Of a DNA stretch of 64,000 nucleotides, positions 8,646 to 17,770 are shown piece after piece. The number at the start of each line of letters is the position of its first letter. Position 1 is the first letter of the stretch. Source of the stretch: Euglena gracilis (lineage: Eukaryota > Euglenida > Euglenophyceae > Euglenales); the NCBI GenBank assembly GCA_039621445.1, contig CP154955.1:1-64000 (forward strand). Direction: 5' to 3'. Both the position numbers and the translations under genes were made by a program. The notes beneath the pieces are model-generated. The model saw nothing but the letters and a program-made list of their open reading frames with translations. It did not search any database and was not told where the DNA came from.

Positions 8646-11600
8646 TGGGGACGTTTTCGCACATTTCTGTGGAGCCGCTAAGTGGTGTTGTGTACCTTGT
8701 TTTGTGGCAAGGTAACACAAGCGAGGGGCATAGGCGTTTCATCATTCCCTTTCTCAAAACGTCAGTGAAGGATTCTCATTTTCTTTCGGGTTCCGATTTT
8801 TTGGATTTCTTCGCTTTTTTTTGTTCAATTTTCATTTTTTTTGAGGGTCCGACTAATGTCGAAAGGGAGGGGGTGTCGACTGTCCGGGGCGTCCGACAGT
8901 CAAAAATGGTAAGGCGGAAGCTTTTGAAAACACGGAATTTTCATTCCGCGCAAGGACGCGCATTCAATAGGAAAAGCCTAATTTCAGGTTCTGATTTAAC
9001 ACAATTTGCTTCCGCAGACCTTTGTGGGTTTTTTCCATTTCGCTGACAATCAAAGATTGATTTGGAGAATTGAATTCAAGACAAGTTGCATTGTTTGGAA
9101 GAATTGTCAATTTCAGGTCCCTCTTCCCACTTTCACGGTGTGTGCGCGTTTCTGTTGCCTTTTACCACCATCCATTGCACCAAAACACCCACCCTGACCA
9201 TTTCCAGTGTTTTTGCATACTTAAGAAAGGGCGGGTGAAATGGCTTTGTGGGGACTGAAATTTGGGACTACATTTTTAAATGAACGGAATTTTGACTTTG
9301 TGCAAGTTTTCAGGGGAAAAGCAAATTCGATCCTACGCGCACCCCTCTGGTCGGGGGGTACACCAGTGGGCGAAACGGGGGGTGGCCTGAGCCCTCCACC
9401 ACCCGAAAAAACACTGGCCCCGGGCAAGCGAACGGCAGCCCCAGGGGTGGGTGTCGGGGACGAGGCAGCCGGCCGGGGGGCTGGGGTCTCGGGTCCGACA
9501 CTCGCAGGGGGGGCGCCGGGTGTGAACAGTCAGGACGTGGTGGACGATGTGGCCACAGCCCTACTAGCACAAACAAAACGGTCTCAGGACTTCCCAACGC
9601 TCAGTGAGTTCAAAAACTGTGTTTTCTTCAACCAGGGTGTCAAAAAGGGAGGTTTCCCGCAGTGCTTGAAGTTCAGCATCTACCTCCTGTGAGCTCGCCA
9701 GCAACCTGTGCGGAATAAAATTCTCTTGAAGTCCTGTGGAGATAGGGATTGTCGGTCGTTCCATGGTCGCAAGACGAAAGTAGAGGGGCCCTGGTTGATG
9801 GTGGACATCACCGTGAGTGGCGATTCGTTCCCCCCGTCTCGTTGGTTGATGTCCTCCTGAAGACATGTCCACGGATCTTTCTACGGCATCTTCTCGGCCT
9901 GTGGGCGGGTGTCCCCTGGTGATTCCGTTGATGGAAATACTGTGGCGGAAAAAGCAGGGCAGTGCTGCAGTACTGCTGAGGCGGTGATGGTTTCGACTTC
10001 ACACAAATTTCATTTCAGCCAGTATGTTGCCTTCGGAAGCATTGTCCGAGAGGAACCACTTGGGCCCGTCCGCAGTAGCTTTTCGACCTTGATGCGAAAA
10101 AATATCTGTCATGTTCATGGTCCAATAAGTCCATGATTTCACCACACGGTCCGCCGATCGGCATAGACGGTCGTAGATTGGCCTCCACATCAACCATTGT
10201 TACGAGCAAATGACCTCGCCCTGTTTTTAGAAATGTGTTTTGGGTGGATGCTCTTTTCCCTATGCAGACGTGTGTTGCAGTGGCACACGTCGGTATCTTT
10301 TTCTTCAACATCGGAAATATTTTTTTTGCGGCGCAAGAGTAGTCATCTGACAAGGAATCGCTTGAGTCATCACTGGTGGTCCACACAGACGGGGAAAGAC
10401 GGTCAGTCAATCCAGCCTCACATGCGAACTGAAACGGTCCTGGCATGTCATCCACAAGCCAATGTCTTGGGCAGTATCGCCAGGCAATGGGCAGGGTCGG
10501 TTCTTGTGAGAGTGTCAGTCTCTTTTTTTTTCGGGGGGGGGTGCGGCAGTTTCTACAGTGGGCAATTCCCATCGGATTTTTTCTGCGATCACTTGGCACA
10601 CTTTTTTTATGTGCGGCGTGTCCAGAACTTCCTCTCATTGCCCCTCGGGTCGGTATCGATTGTGTACTTGAGCGATTCTGACTCTTTCCCACATTAGGTT
10701 CTTTTTTGGTGGGGGGGGGGGGGGGGGTTGCACAACAACTGGTGCAATCGTGGGCTTCATGTTTGTTGGTGTTGTTTATGTGACTGTGGGATGTCCGCTT
10801 TTTTTTGTTGTTTAGCAACCCTTTCCTGAAAAATGTGCCTCCTGCTTGCTGTCTCAATTGTCTTCTGCATACATACTCTTCCCTCAGGGACCGAAATCTT
10901 GGGTTTTCCTAGGATGGGACCCCTTCGAAGGGGTGTTGGTCGAGGGGGCTGGGAAATTTCCTGTCTGCTGGCGGTCTTCCCAATGGAAGGGAAAAGTTTT
11001 TTCATGTAGGATCAATGTGCCCAGTTTTTCCCACTGTGTGCCATCAACCATGGTTGGCTTTGTTGGAGTTTTAAAAATTCGAAATGGTGGGCCTGAGCTC
11101 CCCCCCTCTCCTGGGGGGGGGGGTCGGATTGGGGTGCTGGTGCTGTCATTCCCTGTGGCTGGAATTCCTGATGCTCCTCTTTTGTGGGGGGGGGGGGGTA
11201 TTTTTTCGCTTTCTTCATTTCTTTTCTTTTGCGACTGCCTACGGCTGGGTGTTCTGATCTTCTTGTGTTGTTGGGGTGGGTTGCTGAGCTTTCCCTTCCT
11301 TGGGGGGCATTTTGTGAGTAAAAAGGGGATATGCAGGGATAACACACAGTGGAGGACTGATGATGCCAGTACCCCATTACGTATTCAGGGTTCTTGAAGG
11401 CCTTGGTTGTATATCTGTGTTTGAAGGGGGGGTGCTTCTTTACTCTGGCTTGTGTTGAGAAAAGCTCTGAGTCTTCTGAAGAGTTCAGCTTCTCATCTTC
11501 TCTGCTCTTCTTCTCTGTTCCAGTTCTTCCACTATTCCTCTTCTCTGCTCCAGTTTGATTGTTGGGCTGCTAGGATTGCAGGGGTTCACCCCAAAGGTTG

Positions 11601-12240
11601 GTCTGTGATAGAATGTACATTTGCATGATTCGTGTGACAGATGGACATACTTAATTTCTGCCCACTGGTGGGCACTGGAATGGGTTTTTCCTTGGGACGC
11701 CCATTGATCTGCCTGTTTGAGGAATGCCCACTGATGGGCTTGATGTGCAGGGGAGCCCCAGGCTCACTTGCTGATGGAGCTGGGTTTGAGGAGAACTCTG
11801 TTGAAATATATGACAACTGGGTTGACCTCTCTGCCATGGAGGTTTGTAATCTCTTCCAAACCTTCTTTGTAAAAACTCCTCATGTTCTTCCTTCACTTGT
11901 CACGTTCGCTTCCTTCTCTGTGAGTTTTGGTCTTAGCTTTCTCTTTCGCTATGTACAGGGCGGTCAACAGTGAGTCGTTGTACCACAGCAGTGGTTAGCA
12001 GTGGCACCACCAACCGCAGCAAGGTCTTGGCCAGCAGCTCCAACTGTCCAATATCCAGAGCAAAAGCAATAGGATTACTTGAGGGTTTTGTGGTACTAGC
12101 AGCTTGGCTGACAATGGGTATATTGGCTTGAGACTTGTGGTTTTCGTCAGAGCCCTCCGGCCCCTTTGCAGCCATTGAATATGCGGTAAAAAAAATAGAC
12201 ACTCAGAAAGTCTGTTCCGTAAATCGTAATGTAACGAAGA
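8646..12240. other. Gene-poor stretch, no supported gene
   Basis: No ORF here has recognisable motifs. A plus-strand frame at 9240-9692 is Gly/Pro-rich and a minus-strand frame at 9564-9872 has an acidic tail (TSLFDTLVEENTVFELTERW); either could be an old exon. The DNA is T-rich with scattered G-runs (10529-10548, 10710-10728, 11108-11122, 11187-11200). No retroelement motif is seen, apart from one uncertain long frame listed separately. Confidence 0.4.
10015..10857 (-). CDS. Hypothetical ORF, unknown
   Basis: 280 residues with no recognised domain. The N-terminal third is basic and low in complexity, and part of it is translated from a G-run near 10710-10728, which is suspicious. The C-terminal 160 residues are more protein-like (LPIAWRYCPRHWLVDDMPGP, an acidic DDSSDSLSDD stretch, then GPCGEIMDLLDHEHDRYFF). 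It could be an exon set of a host gene or a chance frame. No promoter or neighbouring gene helps to decide. Confidence 0.2.
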   Translation of the reverse strand: MRQQAGGTFFRKGLLNNKKKRTSHSHINNTNKHEAHDCTSCCATPPPPPTKKEPNVGKSQNRSSTQSIPTRGAMRGSSGHAAHKKSVPSDRRKNPMGIAHCRNCRTPPRKKKRLTLSQEPTLPIAWRYCPRHWLVDDMPGPFQFACEAGLTDRLSPSVWTTSDDSSDSLSDDYSCAAKKIFPMLKKKIPTCATATHVCIGKRASTQNTFLKTGRGHLLVTMVDVEANLRPSMPIGGPCGEIMDLLDHEHDRYFFASRSKSYCGRAQVVPLGQCFRRQHTG

Positions 12241-12605
12241 AGGTTCATATATATACCGGCGTGCACCTTTTATCTGCATGGTGCTCCGGCGTGTTAGAAA
12301 TGAACATTCCACACCATCCCTAGGGGTCTCCGTGGGGCGTTCCATGTACAACATGTACAGCGGTGCGTGCTGTTTGCTTGTGTTGTCGGCCAGTGCCATG
12401 GAGCGTGTGTGTACGGTACACATTACATCGGCACCGAGGTAAGATGTGTTATTTTTTTTTGGCACTCGTCTCCAGGATGATGGTTCTGAATATATAACCG
12501 GCGTGCACCTTTTATGTACATGGTGCTCCGGCGGGTAAGAAATATACATTCCACGTCATCCCGGGGGGACTCAGTGGGGCGTTCTATCTACAACATTTAC
12601 AAAGC
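12241..12605. repeat. Imperfect direct repeat, about 120 bp, two copies
   Basis: The block beginning ATATATACCGGCGTGCACC near 12250 recurs near 12490, about 242 bp away. Both copies share GCATGGTGCTCCGGCG, a CATTCCAC word and GTGGGGCGTTC followed by ACAACAT. No ORF spans them. Function unknown; perhaps remains of a tandem duplication. Confidence 0.6.
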
Positions 12606-13109
12606 GATGTAGGAAGGGAAGGGTGAGGGGAAGGTTGCCACGGTTCACGTCACCGTAGGTGGTGAGATATATTTACAGCTGAATGGAGCGTTGTGCGATT
12701 GAAAAAGAGCAAAACCTAATTTCTCGTGTGGCCAACGTAGCCCCCAGGCGGTCCTGGTGGTAGCATACATATGGAACAGAGGGCATTGTGCTCCGTCCGC
12801 CCGCTGTTTATGCCTTCCGCCGTTCGTCGTCCCGCTGCTTGCTTCCCGCGTCCTCCGGCTCCTGCACTGACACATCCTTGTGTGGAGGTTTTCGGTGAAA
12901 ATTGCGTTTGTCGGGCTTGGGAAGTGGAAAATCACAAGCTGCAAGAGCCCAAGGGCTGGTGGAAGGTGCAGAGACCGCTACGGTCAGTTGAAAGGCACAA
13001 TAATCCATTTCGACTGGTACGGGGTACTGTACTTACGTCGCAATGCGGAGGCTGTTCAGGTCAAGATGTGTCGTGGAACACAACACAAGATGTGTCGTGG
13101 AAATCACTC

Positions 13110-13260
13110 AGGAGAACGGTGGTGGGTGTGAACCGAATCCAGCGACCAGTGCGCAGACTACCGGATTTGAGGGTCCGCGGTAGGTTATGTTATTTTAAGC
13201 TGACACGGGCAAGGCGGGAGGAAAATGGGCAAGGCCCATCTTCAATACAGCGTGCGTGGG
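13110..13260. repeat. Dispersed repeat, related copy at about 37655-37800
   Basis: The words GAACCGAATCCA, CGACCAGTG, GGATTTGAG and GGGCAAGGCC or AGGGCAAAGCCC occur in the same order and spacing at about 13110-13250 and again, same orientation, at about 37670-37800. This shows a moderately repeated element of unknown class; neither copy has a convincing ORF. Confidence 0.5.
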
Positions 13261-13647
13261 GGAGGGGTAAGGGGCAGGACGGAGCTAGGGTCACCGGCTG
13301 GTAGCCCAGGGGGGGTGAGGAGAGGTGGGAGCGGGGCGAGGTGGGGGGGCGGGCGGTTGGTGGTTGTTTGTGAGTGTGTGTTTGTGTCTTCTTTCTGTTG
13401 TTTTTTTTTTTTTTGCAGGGCCGTGGTTTAACCCGTTCGTTAACGTAGTATGTGCTTGGGTTTGTAGGAGGCGGAAGGCTTGCCGAAGTCGGGCGCTTGC
13501 AACGTGTTGGTAGATTTCTGGCCTCCTTGACTTCGCGCTCGGCTCCCTGTTGCCAGCGAGGGAAGGAAAGGCGCGTTTGGCCACTCTGCCTCAGTCCTTA
13601 GCCGTCTCCGGTCCCCTGCCCCCCCACGTCCCCAGGGCGAAGGGCGA

Positions 13648-14293
13648 GTTTCCCAGGGGGGGTCCCGATCTCGCTGGGGGTCCCGGCAGGGTGGGTCCCG
13701 GGTCCCGGATCCGGCGAGGGGGGGTGCGCGGGTGGGCTCAGCCCCCACGGAGGCCCTGGGAAGCTCCGTGGGTGCTTGGAATGGGTTGGGATCCATTTTT
13801 TAGTATTCCCGGCGGCGGAGTGGAGGGGGGTGCCTCCTGCGATGCCTCTGGGGGTCTGCGGAGCCGCTTAGGTGGGCCCTCGCAGGGGGGGGGAAAGTGG
13901 GGGGGGATAGACGGGGGGGGGGCGGAAAAGCCTGGGTGCTAGGGGTTTTCAGGGGGTGCTTCCCACCCTTATAGCCACTTAGCCCAGCCAAATCCAGCAA
14001 GTACCTTTGAAATTGCCTTGGGGCGCTCCTGGTAGGCCAATTCCTTGAGGTTTTCTTTGATCTCCTTGAAGGTAATTTCTCCTTTGGCAGTTTCCTTTGG
14101 TTTCTTTGAAATCTTTGTATTTGATTGAATTGAACAATTGAACTTGAAAACTTGAATTCCAATGCACAAATCAGATTGAATCCATGGAAACAAGGGAGCC
14201 TGCGGAAGGCAAATGCAGAAAGGGGGTGGTCAGGTAGTAGCGGAGGGTTCCGCTACTTTGTGTGCGCATGCGCTCAGGCCGCCGCCGCCCACA
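13648..14293 (-). repeat. E2 3' LTR
   Basis: Matches 28377-29009 over its full length. On the minus strand it begins TGTGGGCGGC, directly after the polypurine tract, and ends GGGAAAC, not the usual CA. It includes the AT-rich CTTGAA-word block (14080-14170) and the ATG of the LTR-start gag frame (13796), which stays open for 118 codons here. Confidence 0.85.
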
Positions 14294-14304
14294 CTCCCCT
14301 TCCT
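14294..14304 (-). other. E2 polypurine tract
   Basis: On the minus strand AGGAAGGGGAG lies immediately before the TGTGGG start of the 3' LTR, the expected place for the plus-strand DNA primer. At the outer edge of the 5' LTR the sequence is different, as it should be. Confidence 0.7.
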
Positions 14305-14934
14305 ACCGAGGCGCCGGCCTCGCCTGCCTTTGGCTTACCCCGGCGGGGGGGGGGGGGAGCGGTGCGCACCAGGCATCGAGTGCACTATGTACAAAAAAAG
14401 GAAAGGAACGTTATAACTGAGGGAAGCAATGATGGGGCCGTTTTGAGGGAACTTCGGCTTGGGGGTCGGCTTTGGCTCCGCCGTCCCTCCACAGAGCCGC
14501 GGGCGCGGAGCGCTGTGTGGCTTCCCGCCGCAGCGGTGGAACCGGCTGCGGGCGGGGCTCTGTGGGCTCGGGTTGGGTGTGCGACCGACCGCCCACTCCC
14601 TGTTCGGAGGCGCTGGCAGCCTGGTGGGTGAGGATGTCGTCTGGGTTGACTTGCAGGCTGCGGCCAGGGAGTGGGTAAGGCATGTGCGCTCCCCGGCGGG
14701 CCTGGGGGGCGTGCTTGGGCTCGCCCTTGGCCGGGGGGGGCGTGCCTCGCTCGGCCTGGGCCGCGCCGCTTGCCTCCACGGAAGCCTGGTTGGAGCTCTC
14801 AGCCCTTCGATCGTCTGCCCGCGGCGGACAATCCAGCTGGGGGCAGGCCTCCGTGTGGCAGAGGCGGGCTGCCTCCTGGGTTTGGCTGGTCGGTTTGGCT
14901 GGTGTGCGTGCTCCTGGCCTGGCGCCCTTGGGGG

Positions 14935-15015
14935 GGGGGCGTTTTTTTTTTTTGCCGCCCCCTGGGGGGGGGGGCGGTTTTTTTTTTTTTTTTTTTGCCG
15001 CCCCCTGGGGGGGGC

Positions 15016-15046
<31 letters not shown>

Positions 15047-15185
15047 CTGCCCCCTTGGGGGTGGCGCTTTTTTTTTTTTTTTTTTTTTGCCCCCCCCGGG
15101 GGGGGGGGCGCTTTTTTTTTTTTTTTTTTTTTGGCCGCCCCCCGGGGGGGGGGGCGGTTTTTTTTTTTTTTGGGCTGCCCTGGGG
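14935..15185. repeat. Alternating homopolymer array (T-run, GCC, C-run/G-run)
   Basis: Six or more units of 35-60 bp, each with a run of 10-25 T, then GCCGCCCCC or TGCCCCC, then 6-12 G and GCG. On the element's sense strand these are A-runs flanked by C-runs. Unit lengths vary, as expected from slippage. Confidence 0.75.
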
Positions 15186-15283
15186 GGGTTTGGTGCCCCC
15201 TTCGTGCCGGGGGGTGGTCTGCCGTGTCTGGTTCCCCCCGTGGGGGGGGGGGCTGCCTTGGGCGCGTGCGGTCCCCTCCCGTT

Positions 15284-15412
15284 GTGCGCTGGGGGGGGGC
15301 TCGCGTGTTGTGCGCGGCTTTGGGCTGCCCTGCCCCTTGTGCGCTGGGGGGGGGGCTCGCGTGTTGTGCGCGGCTTTGGGCTGCCCTGCCCCTTGTGCGC
15401 TGGGGCGTGCTC
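15284..15412. repeat. Tandem repeat, about 57-bp unit, 2.3 copies
   Basis: Units begin GTGCGCTGGGG and contain CTCGCGTGTTGTGCGCGGC and TTTGGGCTGCCCTGCCCC. The first two are nearly identical and a third is cut short near 15412. The array lies in the untranslated 3' part of E2. Confidence 0.7.
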
Positions 15413-17063
15413 GCTGTGTGTCTTGGGCTGCCTTGTGTGTGGGGGGGGGTGCGCGCGGCGTGGCTGCCCTTCCCTGTGCTGGGGGGGGGCGTGCGCGCTC
15501 TCTGGGCTGCCCTTCTCTTGGGCCGGGGGGTGTCTGGCCTGCCTGCCCCCTCCGGGCCCCTTTGCTGGCTTGGCCCCTCTGGGCTCGTTGGTCTGCCCCG
15601 CTTCTGGTTTGCCCCTCGTGGTTCGTGGGGCCTTTGTCGTGGGGCTCGTCTTGCTGCTTGGCTCTGGGTTCCCCGCTCGTCCTGCGGTGGGGGTGGGGGT
15701 GGCTGGTCTCCTGTCTTTGGCTCTGGCTCTCCTGGGCTCTCCCGGGCCTTTTGGCTGCCTGGGGGGTTTTGGTTGGGTGTCCCCTCCCGGGCTGGCTCGG
15801 GGGGGGTCCCGCTGGTTGGCTGGCTGGGGGGGGGTGCCCTGCCTTTGGCTGGCTGGGTCTGCCGGCTGGGGGGGTACCCTGCCCCTGGCTGGCTGGTGCT
15901 CGCTCGTGGCGCCTGGGGTGTGCATGCTCTGCGGGTGGCGTGCCTGCTCTTGCCCCCCGCTGTTGCCTGGCGCCCCTTCCCACCTGGGCCGGGGTGCCGT
16001 GGCCTTCCTTGAGGCCGGGGTTAGGGGGTTCGGTTGTCCGGGAAAGGAAAGAGTGAGACAGGGAAAAGGTGCGGTCCAGGGTCAACCCTCGCCACAGGGT
16101 CAACCACAGCCTCCTGTGCTGCTCGCCGAACCGCACTGTCCACAGCTGCGCTGCACTGTTGAATTGAGAAAATCTGACGATGGGCACCAGGATGCAGATA
16201 AAACAATACGGTAAACGATGCAGATTGAACAAAACGATGGTACTGCCCAAACCCCCTTACTCACCCCAGGTTGGCAGCAGGCTTTTCCGCTTTCCCCCCG
16301 CCCCCCTCAGGCTTGGGTAGCCGGGGCAAACGGGCGGCGGCCGGCTGGGTCCGGTCCGCCAGGTCGCACCGTGGGCCGGCTGGGCCTTTAGGGCCGGTCC
16401 CTCCGGTGGTGGGCCCCCTACCCGCCTGGGATGCGAGGGACGGGTCACTGGGAAGCCTGGGTACGAACCGTCAGACCTGGGTGAGGCAGGCTCAGGCTCG
16501 GTGCCACACGGGCACGCACGGCTGCGTTGGGTCGCATGGTACCGTGCATGGGGTGGGACGTGCCATGGGGGCACGTGTTCGGGCGGTGCTGCGTGGTGAC
16601 TGGTCGGTGTGCTGCGGTGCGGTGCGGTGGGAGACGGGTCGGTGGGTTGGAGGCTGAGGTGAGGGGAACTGCGGGGCTGCGGGATTGGGGTGGCACTGGG
16701 GTACGGAGCTGATGTATGGGTTGTGGGGAGAGGTTGGGGAAGCTAGAAGCTGAGGGTGCTGTTGGAGGTGGGAGCTATGTTGAGGTTGCCGCTTCTGCCG
16801 TTGTCAAGGCCAGGTGGACCCGACCGGGCGCCTATGGTGGGCCTCTCTTTTGGCCTGCGTGGGCTTGGGCGTTTTTGGGGCTCTCCCCTTCCTGGCTTGC
16901 TGTTCCCTCGGCTGGTGTCGGTCTCTCCCGTTTCTCGTTGGGTGCTGTGGTGGCTCTTCGCCATTTTCTCTTGTGCTGGTGGGGACATTTTGTCGTTGCG
17001 GTTTTGCTGTCTCTCCTCTTGCTTGCGGCCCCGTCGCTGGGGTTCTCTGGGGGCTTCTGCCCC

Positions 17064-17570
17064 TCACAGCTGCTGGTTCGCCTCCTTCTCCTCCCATGTA
17101 CACTCAGTGGGGGGCTCTTCCCACTCAAGTGACCACTTCTTGTCTTGCCTCGGTCCTCCTTCTACTGCTGACAGCCACACCCTGGACACCTCTGTTGGGT
17201 GTTTGGCCGGGTGGGCCATGACATCCTCCTTCAGGTTCTTCTTCTGGAAGTAATCAACGATGGGCTGGCTGTAGCTGTGGAAGAAATGGTGCAGCGGTTC
17301 CCAGGTAAGTTCGGTGGAACCTTCCCACTGCACCTTGAACTCCAGCTCTCCTCCTGGCGTTCTTCGGTGGGTTACCACTTTTTCGACGTTCCACTCATCG
17401 ATCCCGGTTGCAGGATCTGACCTGGCCTGCTTGAAGTGGAATAGCTTCACCGGTGATCCCAGCTCTTCATCGCCCTCTGTGTACGCCTTCAGCTGGCACC
17501 GGTGTGCTTCTTGCATCCTTCCTTCCTGCAGTTCCACCACGTAGCCGTGCTCACTCCTCCTCTCCATCAC
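17064..17570 (-). CDS. E2 integrase tail with chromodomain (separated from pol)
   Basis: The 168-residue frame holds a small beta-rich integrase end (GYVVELQEGRMQ) and a chromodomain: WNVEKVVTHRR, an FKVQWEGS core and LTWEPLHHF, about residues 58-110. A chromodomain at the integrase end defines chromoviruses and is known to steer integration to marked chromatin. The same frame is protein-like upstream to 17762 (GRQKLVEKKVADTVNQLH), but a TAG at 17634-17636 interrupts it. A frame change near 17765 separates it from pol, so in this copy the tail is disconnected. Confidence 0.75.
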   Translation of the reverse strand: MMERRSEHGYVVELQEGRMQEAHRCQLKAYTEGDEELGSPVKLFHFKQARSDPATGIDEWNVEKVVTHRRTPGGELEFKVQWEGSTELTWEPLHHFFHSYSQPIVDYFQKKNLKEDVMAHPAKHPTEVSRVWLSAVEGGPRQDKKWSLEWEEPPTECTWEEKEANQQL

Positions 17571-17756
17571 GCGGCATGGGCCCAGCCAATACCTCTCCAG
17601 CTTCTCCCCTGGCCTGCCCCTTGGCCGCAGGTACTACGCCTTGCTGCCCACTTGCAGCGGTCGCAGCTCCTTGCGTCGCTTGTTCAACTGCACGGTCTTT
17701 TTTTGATGCAACTGGTTGACGGTGTCTGCGACTTTCTTCTCCACCAGCTTCTGCCG

Positions 17757-17770
17757 CCCTAACCCTAACC
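17757..17770. repeat. Telomere-like hexamers at the pol frame break
   Basis: CCCTAACCCTAACC (TTAGGG on the coding strand, twice) sits where the pol frame hits its TAG and where the integrase tail resumes in another frame. It is short and internal to an element, so it is not a telomere. It may be an indel scar that caused the frame break. Confidence 0.6.

Larger units (their letters stand above)
14305..17063 (-). other. E2 3' non-coding region, low complexity
   Basis: Between the end of the chromodomain frame and the polypurine tract no protein domain is found. Long frames on both strands (for example 14459-16012 plus, 14411-15925 minus) are Gly/Phe- or Lys/Pro-rich translations of G, C, A and T runs and are not credible genes. 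Internal tandem arrays are listed separately. The minus-strand sequence around 16257-16740 is unremarkable. Confidence 0.6.

Noticed and set aside
10884-11377. Basic Pro-rich minus-strand ORFs
   Set aside because: Largely translated from C-runs, with two overlapping frames of similar composition and no domain.
14459-16214. Plus-strand frames of over 500 codons
   Set aside because: They consist of Phe, Gly, Ala and Cys runs translated from T- and G-runs in the 3' untranslated part of E2, and three overlapping frames are equally long.
17757-17770. Telomere or chromosome end
   Set aside because: Only two hexamers inside a retrotransposon reading frame.
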